Notes under the pieces: generated by a model
Told to the model about the DNA's origin: nothing
The model's database searches: none
The model's input: only the letters and a program-made list of their open reading frames with translations
From: Thalassotalea sp.
GTDB taxonomy: Bacteria; Pseudomonadota; Gammaproteobacteria; Enterobacterales; Alteromonadaceae
Length of the DNA: 32,178 nt
Direction: 5' to 3'
NCBI GenBank assembly: GCA_029249355.1
Contig: JAQWHO010000092.1
Coordinates: forward strand, 1-32,178
Made by a program: the position numbers and the translations under genes
In this document: in pieces, positions 9,535 to 20,868 of the stretch
Layout of the letters: the number at the start of each line of letters is the position of its first letter
Position numbering within the stretch: position 1 is the first letter of the stretch

Positions 9535-10548
9535 ATGATGACCTTTCAAGGTAGCCATATTCTCTCCGTTTCACAATTTGATCGTGAAGCTATTTCAGAA
9601 ATTTTATCTGTTTCTGCCCAAATGGCGCCTTATGCTATGCGCCAAAAGCGTTGTCATGTTTTAGAAGGCGCGATTTTAAACAATTTATTTTTTGAACCAA
9701 GTACACGTACACGAGTGAGTTTTGGCTCAGCCTTTAATTTATTGGGTGGTTTTGTTCGGGAAACGGTCGGTGAAGAAAATTCATCATTAAGTAAAGGCGA
9801 GTCATTATTTGATACCGCAAGAGTGATCAGTGGTTATTCTGATATAATCGCAATGCGTCACCCTAAAATGCATTCAGTGAGTGAATTTTCAGAAGGTAGC
9901 AGTGTGCCGGTTATAAATGGAGGCGATGGTGCCAATGAACACCCTACTCAGGCGTTATTAGATTTATTTACCATTCAATCTGAAATGGCACCTCATGATA
10001 AAACCCTAGACGGAATCAATATCACCTTAATGGGTGATTTAAAACATGGTCGCACGGTTCATTCGCTTTCAAAATTAATAAGTTTATACAACGATGTTCA
10101 TATAACGATGATCGCACCTAATGAATTACAAATGCCTGATAATGTTATTTCTACATTAGAAGATGCAGGACATAAGGTTACCTTAACCGATAAAATTGAA
10201 GGTAACTTAGCATGTGATGTTATATATCAAACACGTATTCAGCAAGAGCGTTTTGCAAGTCCTGACGAAGCCGACTTATATCGAGGACACTTTAGTTTGA
10301 ACAGAGAAATTTATCGTCAATATTGTAAAGAGCATACCGTCATTATGCACCCTTTACCGCGCGATTCTCGTCCTGAAGCAAACGAGTTAGATACCGATTT
10401 AAATGACTTAGACAATTTGGCTATTTTTAGACAAGCACAAAATGGTGTCTTGGTTCGTATGGCATTATTTGCTTTAGCCCTAGGGGTTGAAGACAAACTA
10501 ACGCAATATGAAAGACCGATCACATGGCACAGCAATAAAAACATTTAA
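9535..10548 (+). CDS. pyrB: Aspartate carbamoyltransferase catalytic subunit
   Basis: FFEPSTRTRVSFGSA, GGDGANEHPTQALLDL, MHPLPRDSRPE: aspartate transcarbamylase motifs. Confidence 0.93.
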   Translation: MMTFQGSHILSVSQFDREAISEILSVSAQMAPYAMRQKRCHVLEGAILNNLFFEPSTRTRVSFGSAFNLLGGFVRETVGEENSSLSKGESLFDTARVISGYSDIIAMRHPKMHSVSEFSEGSSVPVINGGDGANEHPTQALLDLFTIQSEMAPHDKTLDGINITLMGDLKHGRTVHSLSKLISLYNDVHITMIAPNELQMPDNVISTLEDAGHKVTLTDKIEGNLACDVIYQTRIQQERFASPDEADLYRGHFSLNREIYRQYCKEHTVIMHPLPRDSRPEANELDTDLNDLDNLAIFRQAQNGVLVRMALFALALGVEDKLTQYERPITWHSNKNI

Positions 10549-10609
10549 GTAGCAATTCAACAAAAAATGAATTGATTAACTGCGTAAAAAATCAAGTAAG
10601 GCAAAAATA

Positions 10610-11890
10610 ATGGATAAATCTCAACAACTTTTTAACCATGCCCAAGAAATTATTCCTGGCGGCGTTAACTCTCCTGTTCGTGCATTTAATGGTGTAGGCG
10701 GCACGCCTTGTTTTATCAAACGAGCAAGCGGCGCTTATGTCTATGATGAAAATGATAAAGAATATATCGATTATGTAGGCTCTTGGGGACCAATGATTTT
10801 AGGCCACAACCATCCGGCCATTTTAGCCGCAGTTATTGAAACGGCTCAAAACGGTTTAAGCTTTGGCGCGCCAACTGAACTTGAAATAACCATGGCTGAA
10901 AAAGTACGAGAAATTGTCCCGTCGATGGAAAAATTACGTATGGTGAGCTCAGGCACTGAAGCTACGATGAGTGCGATTCGTTTAGCACGTGGCTATACCG
11001 GACGTGACAAAATCCTTAAATTTGAAGGTTGTTATCACGGTCATGCAGATTCTTTATTAGTAAAAGCTGGCTCTGGTGCATTAACCATGGGCGTACCTAA
11101 CTCTCCCGGTATCCCTGAAGACTTTGCTAAACACACCTTAACCGTTAGCTTCAATAATTTAGAAGAAGTTAAACAAGTATTTGCTGAATTAGGTGATGAA
11201 ATTGCCTGTATTATCGTTGAACCTGTTGCGGGCAACATGAACTGTATTCCTCCAGTTGAAGGCTTCTTAGAAGGTTTAAGAGCAGTTTGCGATCAATATA
11301 AATCTGTACTGATTTTTGATGAAGTTATGACCGGCTTTCGTGTTGCTTTAGGCGGTGCACAAGCTCATTATAATATTCACCCTGACCTAACAACATTAGG
11401 AAAAGTCATTGGCGGTGGTATGCCTGTTGGTGCTTTTGGTGGTAAAAAAGAAATAATGGATTATATCGCCCCTGTTGGTCCAGTTTATCAAGCGGGAACA
11501 TTATCAGGCAACCCAATAGCGATGGCAGCCGGCTTAGCTTCTTTGAATGAACTGTGCCAAGGTGACAAACATCAACAGCTTTCTCAAGCGACTGAAAAGT
11601 TAGCCATGGGTTTTAAAGCTGCAGCAGAACGTAATGGTGTTTCATTATCAATTAATTATGTTGGTGCGATGTTTGGCTTCTTTTTTACAGAAGAAGAAAC
11701 AATCACCAGCTTTGCTCAAGCAACAGCATGTGATAGTGAGAAATTTAAACGTTTCTTCCACTTAATGTTAGAAGAAGGTATTTATTTAGCGCCGTCAGCG
11801 TTTGAAGCAAGTTTTTTATCTACGGCTCATACAGATGAAATATTAGAAGAAACATTAGCAGCAGCTGATCGCTGTTTTGCAAAGCTATAA
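10610..11890 (+). CDS. hemL: Glutamate-1-semialdehyde 2,1-aminomutase
   Basis: 426 aa; [61 protein letters not shown]. Confidence 0.97.
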   Translation: MDKSQQLFNHAQEIIPGGVNSPVRAFNGVGGTPCFIKRASGAYVYDENDKEYIDYVGSWGPMILGHNHPAILAAVIETAQNGLSFGAPTELEITMAEKVREIVPSMEKLRMVSSGTEATMSAIRLARGYTGRDKILKFEGCYHGHADSLLVKAGSGALTMGVPNSPGIPEDFAKHTLTVSFNNLEEVKQVFAELGDEIACIIVEPVAGNMNCIPPVEGFLEGLRAVCDQYKSVLIFDEVMTGFRVALGGAQAHYNIHPDLTTLGKVIGGGMPVGAFGGKKEIMDYIAPVGPVYQAGTLSGNPIAMAAGLASLNELCQGDKHQQLSQATEKLAMGFKAAAERNGVSLSINYVGAMFGFFFTEEETITSFAQATACDSEKFKRFFHLMLEEGIYLAPSAFEASFLSTAHTDEILEETLAAADRCFAKL

Positions 11891-11925
11891 AGCAACAAAC
11901 ACTCTTTTAATTAAAATGTTAATAA

Positions 11926-11960
11926 AAAAGCTGCTAATTTTCATTAGCAGCTTTTCTTTT
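11926..11960. terminator. Bidirectional intrinsic terminator between hemL and a convergent gene
   Basis: aaaagctgctaat (11926-11938) / attagcagctttt (11943-11955), 4-nt loop, flanked by A-rich and T-rich tracts. Confidence 0.85.
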
Positions 11961-11985
11961 TAAAGAACATTTATAGCAAATTAAC

Positions 11986-12381
11986 TTAACTCATTTTAAC
12001 AGTCGTTAATTCCTGTTGCAGCCAATTATAAGCTTGCTGCCAACCTAACTCTAATCCCGAAAACGCTCGAAAATTCCATTCATCAAAAGCACGTAATTGA
12101 TATAAATCTTCAGTAACATCTTTACTGTCTGGAGAGTAATATACAAAAGCAATCGCTTTTAAATGAGCATATGATGCAATGCTTAATTTGGCCTCAAAAG
12201 AATAGGTATAGTTATTAACACGGTTGACTAACATGCCAAAATCATCAGCGAAGTGTTTATCGACAAATTGATGACATTCTTCTATCATTTCTAATGTCAT
12301 TTCTACCCCCTCATCGGCCACGACTTCGAGGATATTTTCAGAAAGAATATTGAAGTGGCCGAAACTTAAACGATGTTTCAT
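11986..12381 (-). CDS. Hypothetical protein (131 aa; STAS/SpoIIAA-like fold suspected)
   Basis: Intact ORF in an intergenic position with its own start; length and pattern resemble small STAS-like proteins, but this is weak. Confidence 0.65.
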   Translation of the reverse strand: MKHRLSFGHFNILSENILEVVADEGVEMTLEMIEECHQFVDKHFADDFGMLVNRVNNYTYSFEAKLSIASYAHLKAIAFVYYSPDSKDVTEDLYQLRAFDEWNFRAFSGLELGWQQAYNWLQQELTTVKMS

Positions 12382-12568
12382 TTAACCTCTCCTCAATATT
12401 GGCAGATGCATTGAGCTCGCGTTATTTGCTGATTTATTATTCATGCTACTAACCTTAGCGTAGAAAAATAAAAACTCAAACCATGTAAGCGCTTAACCTG
12501 TAGAAATATATTTAAATGATGATTTAGCTCAACATTTAGTTATATATCGATATGTAAATTTAAGGCAA

Positions 12569-12596
12569 AAAAAAACCGACATAAGTCGGCTTTTTT
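12569..12596 (-). terminator. Intrinsic terminator downstream of rpsI
   Basis: Minus strand gccgac-ttat-gtcggt followed by a T tract (A-run at 12567-12575 on the + strand). Confidence 0.88.
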
Positions 12597-12615
12597 AATA
12601 ACGTATAAATAAAGA

Positions 12616-13008
12616 TTAACGTTTTGAAAATTGTGGCTTTTTACGAGCCTTGTGTAAACCAACTTTCTTACGTTCAACTTTACGAGCATCACGAGTAACA
12701 AAACCAGCAGCACGTAAACCGCCACGTAAAGTTTCATCAAACTCCATTAATGCACGAGTAATACCGTGACGAATCGCGCCAGCTTGACCAGAAATACCAC
12801 CACCAACTACCGTGATGTTGAAGTCAAACTTTTCTAACATTTCAACTAATTCTAATGGTTGACGAACAACCATACGAGCCGTTGGACGACTGAAATATTC
12901 AGAAATGTCACGTTTATTAATTGTAATTGCACCGTTACCAGCTTTCATGAACACACGAGCAGTTGAGCTCTTGCGACGACCAGTACCGTAATATTGATTA
13001 TCAGCCAT
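12616..13008 (-). CDS. rpsI: 30S ribosomal protein S9
   Basis: 130 aa; [16 protein letters not shown] ... [14 protein letters not shown]. Confidence 0.99.
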   Translation of the reverse strand: MADNQYYGTGRRKSSTARVFMKAGNGAITINKRDISEYFSRPTARMVVRQPLELVEMLEKFDFNITVVGGGISGQAGAIRHGITRALMEFDETLRGGLRAAGFVTRDARKVERKKVGLHKARKKPQFSKR

Positions 13009-13011
13009 TGC

Positions 13012-13440
13012 TTAAAGCTCCAAAAGTTGTGGTTGTTGTGCTGTATGCTTATGTTCAGTACCCGCGTAAACTTTAAGTTTACGGAACATTTCACGACCTA
13101 AAGGACCTTTAGGTAACATACCTTTAACAGCAAGTTCAATTACACGTTCTGGTGCTTTTTCAATTAGCTTTTCAAAACTAATTTGCTTCAAGCCGCCAAC
13201 ATACTCAGTATGTGTGTAGTAAATTTTGCCTTTAGCTTTATTACCAGTCACTCTTACTTTCTCAGCGTTGATAACAACGATATAATCGCCTGTATCACAA
13301 TGAGGAGTGTATTCTGGCTTATGCTTACCGCGTAAACGGCTTGCGATTTCAGTAGCGATACGACCAAGAGTTTTATTCTCAGCGTCCACTAGTAACCATT
13401 CGCGTTGTACGCTTTCTGGTTTTGCTACAAAAGTTTTCAT
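13012..13440 (-). CDS. rplM: 50S ribosomal protein L13
   Basis: 142 aa; [33 protein letters not shown] ... [21 protein letters not shown]. Confidence 0.99.
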   Translation of the reverse strand: MKTFVAKPESVQREWLLVDAENKTLGRIATEIASRLRGKHKPEYTPHCDTGDYIVVINAEKVRVTGNKAKGKIYYTHTEYVGGLKQISFEKLIEKAPERVIELAVKGMLPKGPLGREMFRKLKVYAGTEHKHTAQQPQLLEL

Positions 13441-13467
13441 TTAAAAACCCAATATTAAAATGTTACT

Positions 13468-13488
13468 AAAAAACAGTCTTATGACTGT
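13468..13488 (-). promoter_or_regulatory. Attenuator-like hairpin plus U-tract in the rplM 5' leader
   Basis: Minus strand acagtc-ataa-gactgt followed by TTTTT, about 28 nt before the rplM ATG. Confidence 0.5.
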
Positions 13489-13570
13489 CAGTTAAAAGAC
13501 TACGCCATTACCCCTTCGAGTATCGAGTCCATCGTCTAGTATCTTGGGGATATTAGACAGTTTGTAACGT

Positions 13571-13588
13571 CAGGGAGCGCGCATTATA
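13571..13588 (-). promoter_or_regulatory. rplM-rpsI promoter -10 with GC-rich discriminator
   Basis: Minus strand TATAAT (13588-13583) followed by gcgcgctccctg; weak -35. Confidence 0.6.
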
Positions 13589-13650
13589 CAGAAGACTATT
13601 GTATAAATCACGTATAATTTTTAATCTTTTATATATTTCGACTAAATAAA

Positions 13651-14766
13651 TTAAGGAAGATGCTCTGAAGCTAGGTAATCATGAGACTGCATTTCTTGTA
13701 AGCGACTTAAGCAGCGTTTGAACTCAAAAACCAAGCCGCCATTGCAATATAAATCTTCCATAGCAACATCTGCAGAAATAATTAATTTCACATTTCGTTC
13801 GTAAAACTCATCAACCATCGCGATAAATCGTCTTGCGGCATCATCACAATCAACATGCATTTGAGTTACATTTGCCACTAATACCGTATGATATAAACGA
13901 CTTATTTCCATATAATCGTTTTGACTACGTGCAGATTCACATAATTGTGAAAACTCGAAATGCACAACGCCATCAGACTCTTGTATGGTGGTTAATGAGC
14001 GATGATTTATCTCAATTTCTTTATTTTTAGTGCCTAACTCAACCGATAGTTGTTCAAAATAACGATTTAAATTATCCTTCGCTTTTTCATCAAGTGGCGC
14101 ATGATAAATTTCTGCCTGTTCGAGTGTTCTCAGTCGATAATCAATCCCGCTATCGACATTAACAACATCACAATGTTTATTGATCAGCTTGATTGCAGGT
14201 AAAAACCTTTCCCGTTGTAAACCATTTCGATAAAGTTCATCAGGAATAATATTCGACGTAGCGACTAAGGTAACATTGTGGGCAAAAAGTTCTTCAAATA
14301 ACGTGCCTAAAATCATCGCATCGGTAATATCTGAAACAAAGAATTCATCAAAACAAATAATACAAGTTTCTTGTGAAAAACGTTTTGCTATAATTTTTAA
14401 CGGATCTGATTGCCCTGTTAATGACTCAAGTTCTTGATGAACACGATGCATAAAACGATGAAAATGAACGCGCATTTTATTTTTAAAAGGTAAGCAATCA
14501 TAAAACGTATCGACTAAATAGGTTTTACCTCGACCAACCCCACCCCAAAAATAAATGCCTTGTATAGATTTAATCTCTGCTTTTGCGACAACACGCTTCC
14601 AACCATTTAATACTTTTTTAAATCCGGTAACGGGCAAAGGCTTACTTTGTAAACATTCATATAATCGCTGTAAGTTTTTTACCGCATTTTCTTGGGCAGC
14701 ATCATATTGAAAATCATCCTGCGTTAAATCTTCTCTATATTTTTCAAGTGGTGAAAGCGTAATCAT
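13651..14766 (-). CDS. zapE: Cell division protein ZapE (AFG1-family ATPase)
   Basis: 371 aa; GIYFWGGVGRGKTYLVD Walker A, CFDEFFVSDITDAMIL Walker B, AFG1-like. Confidence 0.95.
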   Translation of the reverse strand: MITLSPLEKYREDLTQDDFQYDAAQENAVKNLQRLYECLQSKPLPVTGFKKVLNGWKRVVAKAEIKSIQGIYFWGGVGRGKTYLVDTFYDCLPFKNKMRVHFHRFMHRVHQELESLTGQSDPLKIIAKRFSQETCIICFDEFFVSDITDAMILGTLFEELFAHNVTLVATSNIIPDELYRNGLQRERFLPAIKLINKHCDVVNVDSGIDYRLRTLEQAEIYHAPLDEKAKDNLNRYFEQLSVELGTKNKEIEINHRSLTTIQESDGVVHFEFSQLCESARSQNDYMEISRLYHTVLVANVTQMHVDCDDAARRFIAMVDEFYERNVKLIISADVAMEDLYCNGGLVFEFKRCLSRLQEMQSHDYLASEHLP

Positions 14767-14950
14767 GAGTGAAATTTTATCTATTAATTAGGTTTATTTT
14801 TGCTTGAAAAAAATATATTTGCATACATATTTATTAATGAGGTAGAAAGTTTACCCACAAGCAAAAATAAAAGCAGTGTGTTAATCTCTATTTTCACCAA
14901 TTTTTAACGTGAATACAATTTTCCGCAACAAGATAAAAGGTAAAAAGCTT

Positions 14951-15415
14951 ATGGATATAGTTATTGGAATCATCATTTTTGTCGTTGGCGCAGCATTAGG
15001 TTTTTTTGCAAGCAGGATGTTATCTGCTTCTAGTCAAGAAAATCAAAAGCTTGCAGAAAAAGTAAGTCAAAGTGAAGCATCATTAGCACAATACAAAGTG
15101 GATGTTGCTGAGCATTTAGACCATTCAACGCAATTATTAGAACAAATGAACAGTACATGTCAAAAAGCCATGGTTCAAATGGAAAAAAGTACCTCGTTAT
15201 TACAAAAAGCGACGCCTAAAGAAAATGACGCTATGCCATTTTTCTCAAAAGAAACTCAAGAGCAATTAGCACAAACCGTTGCACTTAGACACAATAAAGA
15301 AGATCGCAAAAGCGATAGAGAAGTCACTGAAGCTCCTCTTGACTACTCAGGTGAAGCAAGCGGACTTTTTGCCGACAAGAAACAACCTGTTACAAATAGC
15401 AATATTGAAAATTAG
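14951..15415 (+). CDS. zapG: Z-ring associated protein ZapG (YhcB/DUF1043 family)
   Basis: N-terminal TM MDIVIGIIIFVVGAALGFFASRM then coiled coil. Upstream ORF start at 14909; ATG at 14951 is preferred. Confidence 0.82.
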   Translation: MDIVIGIIIFVVGAALGFFASRMLSASSQENQKLAEKVSQSEASLAQYKVDVAEHLDHSTQLLEQMNSTCQKAMVQMEKSTSLLQKATPKENDAMPFFSKETQEQLAQTVALRHNKEDRKSDREVTEAPLDYSGEASGLFADKKQPVTNSNIEN

Positions 15416-15442
15416 GAACTTTGTTCTCACGTTAAAGTCTTT
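15415..15442 (+). promoter_or_regulatory. Candidate sigma-E promoter upstream of degQ
   Basis: GGAACTT (15415-15421), 15-nt spacer, GTCTTT (15437-15442); -35 matches the RpoE consensus fully, -10 only partly. Confidence 0.45.
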
Positions 15443-15495
15443 AATTGAGTATTTATATTTTTTTGTATTATTGTATTTTTGGAGTTCCCTTACAT

Positions 15496-16857
15496 ATGAA
15501 TAAAATGTCAGTTTTAATTAGTAGCGCTTTACTTTCAAGTAGCTTAGCTTTATCGAGTTTACCTGCTCATGCTAATCTGCCTTTTGCTGTAGATGGTCAA
15601 AAAGTACCAAGCTTGGCCCCGATGCTAGAAAAAGTGACTCCCGCAGTAGTGCTTATTTCGGTTCGTGGTACACATGAAGTTCAACAACGTAATGTGCCTG
15701 ACGCATTTAAGTTTTTCTTTGGTAACCCTCGACAACAAAACCAAGCCCGAGAAAAGCCTTTTCAAGGATTAGGATCAGGGGTGATAATTGATGCTGATAA
15801 AGGTTATATCGTTACCAATAATCACGTTATTAAAGAAGCCGATGAAATTCAAATAACGCTTAAAGATGGTCGCCAAATTGATGCGAAAAAAATTGGCGCC
15901 GACGAGAGTAGCGATATTGCTTTATTACAAGTTGATTCTAAAAACTTAAAGGAAGTTAATATTGCAGATTCTGACAAATTAAGAGTGGGTGATTTTGCAG
16001 TCGCCATTGGGAGTCCTTTTGGTTTAGGACAAACAGTAACTTCGGGTATTGTAAGCGCCTTGGGTCGAAGTGGGCTCAATGCCGATAACTTTGAAGATTT
16101 TATTCAAACAGATGCCGCTATTAACAGTGGTAATTCCGGTGGCGCTCTTATTAATTTACGTGGTGAATTAATTGGTATTAATACTGCGATAATTGGACCA
16201 AACGGCGGAAATGTTGGTATTGGCTTTGCTATTCCAAGCAACATGGTTAAAAACTTAGTTGATCAAATTATTGAATTTGGTGAAGTTCGTCGTGGTGTAT
16301 TAGGTGTTTCAGGTCGCAGCGTTACCGGTGAATTTGCTAAAGCAATGGAACTTGATGGCGCGCAAGGTGCTTTTGTCGAACAAGTTGTTGAAGACTCTGC
16401 AGCACAAGTAGCCGGTATCGAAGCAGGTGATGTGATCACTAAAGTCAATGGCAAACGTATTAAGTCATTTAGCGAATTACGAGGAAAAATTGGTTCAATT
16501 GGTGCTGGCAATGAAGTGAAGCTCAGTGTGATTAAAGCCAATGGTGACGAGAAAACTTACCCTGTTGTTCTGAAAAAAGCAGAAACAGCGAATGTTGAAC
16601 CCGCAAGTATTCATAGAATGCTTGAAGGTGCTGTGTTAGGTAATAATAACCAAAATAAAGGTGTATTAATTACTGCTGTTGAGGATGAATCGCCCGCAGC
16701 AATGATTGGTTTACGTAGTGGTGACATTATCGCGGGAGTTAATCTCAAACGTGTGAGTAATATCGCTGAACTTCGTGATTACTTAAAAGATAACAATGGT
16801 ATTTCTTTGATCAATATAGTACGCGGAAATTCTAATTTATATATTCGTATTAGATAA
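15496..16857 (+). CDS. degQ: Periplasmic serine endoprotease DegQ/DegP (Do family, two PDZ domains)
   Basis: GLGSGVIIDADKGYIVTNNHVI, SDIALLQV, NSGNSGGALINLRGE. Signal peptide starts at ATG 15496 with GGAG upstream; the ORF-track start 15445 is probably too early. Confidence 0.93.
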   Translation: MNKMSVLISSALLSSSLALSSLPAHANLPFAVDGQKVPSLAPMLEKVTPAVVLISVRGTHEVQQRNVPDAFKFFFGNPRQQNQAREKPFQGLGSGVIIDADKGYIVTNNHVIKEADEIQITLKDGRQIDAKKIGADESSDIALLQVDSKNLKEVNIADSDKLRVGDFAVAIGSPFGLGQTVTSGIVSALGRSGLNADNFEDFIQTDAAINSGNSGGALINLRGELIGINTAIIGPNGGNVGIGFAIPSNMVKNLVDQIIEFGEVRRGVLGVSGRSVTGEFAKAMELDGAQGAFVEQVVEDSAAQVAGIEAGDVITKVNGKRIKSFSELRGKIGSIGAGNEVKLSVIKANGDEKTYPVVLKKAETANVEPASIHRMLEGAVLGNNNQNKGVLITAVEDESPAAMIGLRSGDIIAGVNLKRVSNIAELRDYLKDNNGISLINIVRGNSNLYIRIR

Positions 16858-16880
16858 CGCGAACTCACTATTTAGTAATT

Positions 16881-16908
16881 AAAACGGCTCGTTAATCGAG
16901 TCGTTTTT
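16881..16908 (+). terminator. Intrinsic terminator after degQ
   Basis: aaaacggctcg-ttaat-cgagtcgtttt followed by T. Confidence 0.85.
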
Positions 16909-17008
16909 CATTCCGTTTCAGTCATATATCAAAAAATTTAACATCTACTTTTTGGTTCTCAAAAATATATGTTAATCTGCGTTATATTTTTCCAATTACT
17001 ATTCAATT

Positions 17009-18073
17009 TTGAAAATACTAAACGCATTAAAATATATATTAAACTCAGCAAGTTATGGAGTCATTATTGCAGTAATGATGCTATTACTTATTCCTGAGTT
17101 ACGTGATGGAAATACAGGTTGGTGGAATATATTTCAAGCCAGTGACCAAAACCAACCACCTATCTCTTTTGCAAAAGCGGTACAAGCTTCAAGCCCAGCT
17201 GTAGTTAATATTTATTCAGAAGAAATTCAAACCAATCCCAACTATGCTCATTCTCAGCGGAAAACAACTCGCTTAGGTTCAGGGGTAATAATGGACAGTA
17301 ATGGTTATTTATTAACAAACTACCATGTGGTGCAAAATGCCAGTTTAATAAATGTGTTATTACAAAATGGTCAAGTCTTCCATGCTGAAGTTATTGGTTA
17401 CGATCTTTATACTGATCTCGCTGTATTAAAAGTTGACGCAATAAACTTACCGGTGATTCCTCAAAATAGTAATCAGCAATCTTTAGCCGGTGATGTAGTT
17501 TTAGCGATTGGTAACCCCTTAAATTTAGGGCAAACGATCACTCAAGGAATTATAAGTGCAACGGGTAGAAGTGGCTTAAGTAACACCAGTTATTTACAGT
17601 TTTTACAGATTGATGCGGCAATTAATCAAGGAAACTCGGGTGGCGCGTTAGTTAACTCAAATGGTGTTCTTGTAGGAATAAATTCACTGAAATTTAGTGA
17701 GTTAAACCCAAATCAAGACATTCAAGGTATCTCATTCGCCGTCCCTTATGAACTCGCCTATAAAGTCATGCAAAAAATTATTGAGCATGGCCGAGTAATT
17801 CGTGGTTGGTTGGGAATTGTTTCAAGAAACTATAATCAAAATGCAAAAGGTTTTACTATTGCGGCTGTAGAGCCTAACAGCCCAGCATTTATAGCGGGCT
17901 TACAAGTAGATGATATTGTTTATCAAATTTCAGACATCGCGATAGAAAGTACAACTCAGGCATTAGATATTGTTGCTGAAACTAACCCAGGTACAGAACT
18001 AAACTTTAAAATATACCGGGATCAAAAATCACTTGATATTAAAGTGACCATTTTAGAGAAACGACCCATTTAG
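17009..18073 (+). CDS. degS: Membrane-anchored serine protease DegS
   Basis: 354 aa, N-terminal TM anchor, trypsin-like motifs (TRLGSGVIMDSNGYLLTNYHVV; DLAVLKV; NQGNSGGALVNSNG), one PDZ; apparent TTG start. Confidence 0.92.
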   Translation: MKILNALKYILNSASYGVIIAVMMLLLIPELRDGNTGWWNIFQASDQNQPPISFAKAVQASSPAVVNIYSEEIQTNPNYAHSQRKTTRLGSGVIMDSNGYLLTNYHVVQNASLINVLLQNGQVFHAEVIGYDLYTDLAVLKVDAINLPVIPQNSNQQSLAGDVVLAIGNPLNLGQTITQGIISATGRSGLSNTSYLQFLQIDAAINQGNSGGALVNSNGVLVGINSLKFSELNPNQDIQGISFAVPYELAYKVMQKIIEHGRVIRGWLGIVSRNYNQNAKGFTIAAVEPNSPAFIAGLQVDDIVYQISDIAIESTTQALDIVAETNPGTELNFKIYRDQKSLDIKVTILEKRPI

Positions 18074-18133
18074 CTTGAACCTAACTTTAATTAAATTTGA
18101 ATTAAAAACTCAGGTTTAGTTTTTTAAATAAAA

Positions 18134-18162
18134 AAATACCGTATTAAATTAATACGGTATTT
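18134..18162. terminator. Bidirectional terminator between convergent degS and murA
   Basis: aaataccgtattaa (18134-18147) / ttaatacggtattt (18149-18162), near-perfect palindrome flanked by A and T tracts. Confidence 0.85.
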
Positions 18163-18201
18163 GTATGACCAGTTTTAACCCTTACTACACTTTTAATACA
18201 C

Positions 18202-19488
<1,287 letters not shown>

Positions 19489-19491
19489 TTA

Positions 19492-19749
19492 TTAAAGGGG
19501 TAAGTTAAACATTTTTTCACGCTTCCAATCTGAAGTCGTAAATGTTTTGATTGTTACGGCATGTATTATGCCTTCATTAATCACTTGCGCAAGCGGAGCA
19601 TAAACCGTTTGTTGTTTTTTTACGCGACTTAGTTCACCCAAAAAATCGGCTACGGCAATAACAGTACATTGTGAACCATCATATTTAACATGTAGCTCAT
19701 CTAACGTTAACGCATCGTTGATCAACTTTTCAATTTCAGAAACTTCCAC
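19492..19749 (-). CDS. ibaG: BolA-family protein IbaG
   Basis: 85 aa, BolA-like, conserved position next to murA and mla genes. Confidence 0.88.
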   Translation of the reverse strand: MEVSEIEKLINDALTLDELHVKYDGSQCTVIAVADFLGELSRVKKQQTVYAPLAQVINEGIIHAVTIKTFTTSDWKREKMFNLPL

Positions 19750-19832
19750 TAGGTTCTCCCAACAAATAAATTATCAAGATTATAACCTCAAACCACCTTA
19801 AGTGATATGGCAGAGTGAGGGCTAGTGAAAAA

Positions 19833-20123
19833 TTATTTGATAGGAAGAAACGTATCTACAGCGCTTAGTTTAGCTAACTTGATCAATTCTTGAGGGATAT
19901 TAATAAAATGAATATCTTGATGTTGCTTTTTGGCTTGTTCTAGCACCAATAGCAACCAGGCTAATCCAGCAGTATCCACTCGGGATACTGCGGACAAATC
20001 TAACAAGGTAATTTCTTTTGAAATTAAATGAGCTGCTTTCTTTTCAAAAGTGCTATTAACTGTTTTACGTGTTAACTCACCGGTCAGTAATAATTGCTCA
20101 TGTTGTTTTTTTATTTCAATCAT
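19833..20123 (-). CDS. mlaB: STAS-domain protein MlaB
   Basis: 96 aa; ITLLDLSAVSRVDTAGLAWLLLVLEQAK STAS motif; mla operon context. Confidence 0.9.
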   Translation of the reverse strand: MIEIKKQHEQLLLTGELTRKTVNSTFEKKAAHLISKEITLLDLSAVSRVDTAGLAWLLLVLEQAKKQHQDIHFINIPQELIKLAKLSAVDTFLPIK

Positions 20124-20137
20124 ACTTCAAAACAACC

Positions 20138-20842
20138 TTATTTATAGACGATGCTTTTTTGTGCTTTTTCTTTTAGCATTTCAGTAACATGCGACAAGCC
20201 TTTTTGACGAATTAAGCTACTTAATTCAGCTTGCTTACTGTCGAGTAAACTCACGCCCTCAGCAACCATGTCATAGGCTTTCCATTCTTGTGTTTTTTTA
20301 CTTTTTCGCACACGAAATGAGATATCAATAGGGGGTCTACCGGCTTCTATCACACTAGTATTTACCGCAACAACTTTCTCATCGCTAAAGTCTTTTGCTG
20401 GCGCAAAAGTAACTTCTTGGTTTTTATACAAGGTAAACACTTGTGCGTATGACGTGACTAAGTAATCACGAAAAACAGGCACAAATTCAGCACGTTCAGC
20501 TTTATTGGTTTTTGTAAAGTTACTACCAATTACTTTAAATGCTGCATATTGGTAATTTATATAAGGAATTAATTCTTCACGAACGATATCTTTAAGAATA
20601 TCAGGATTTTTCTGTATTGCACTTTGCTCATTCGCGAATCGTTTAAAGGTAATATCAGCAACCGTTTTGATCATTTTATAGGGATCTTTTTTATCGACAT
20701 CAATCGAACTACCACCAGCAGGTGATAATGCAACAATGCTCATGATATTGCCGCTATTTTCAGGTAATTGATGAGTTTGACCTTTTGCCATGACATTGGC
20801 ACTCAGGGTGAAACAAACCATTAAAGAAATAATTTTTTTCAT
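20138..20842 (-). CDS. mlaC: Phospholipid-binding protein MlaC
   Basis: Signal peptide MKKIISLMVCFTLSANVMA, MlaC-like DPYKMIKTVADITFKRF. ORF extends to 20869, but ATG 20842 gives a proper signal peptide. Confidence 0.92.
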   Translation of the reverse strand: MKKIISLMVCFTLSANVMAKGQTHQLPENSGNIMSIVALSPAGGSSIDVDKKDPYKMIKTVADITFKRFANEQSAIQKNPDILKDIVREELIPYINYQYAAFKVIGSNFTKTNKAERAEFVPVFRDYLVTSYAQVFTLYKNQEVTFAPAKDFSDEKVVAVNTSVIEAGRPPIDISFRVRKSKKTQEWKAYDMVAEGVSLLDSKQAELSSLIRQKGLSHVTEMLKEKAQKSIVYK

Positions 20843-20868
20843 AGAATATGTTTTTCCTATATTCATCA

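Noticed and set aside
10553-10575. Inverted repeat caattca/tgaattg between pyrB and hemL
   Set aside because: Only 7 AT-rich pairs, no U-tract; expected by chance in AT-rich DNA.
12540-12740. 66-aa minus ORF overlapping rpsI
   Set aside because: Out-of-frame overlap with S9 and the terminator; not protein-like.
15496-18073. Tandem Do-family proteases as a novel protease system
   Set aside because: degQ-degS adjacency is common in gammaproteobacteria; both have standard architectures.
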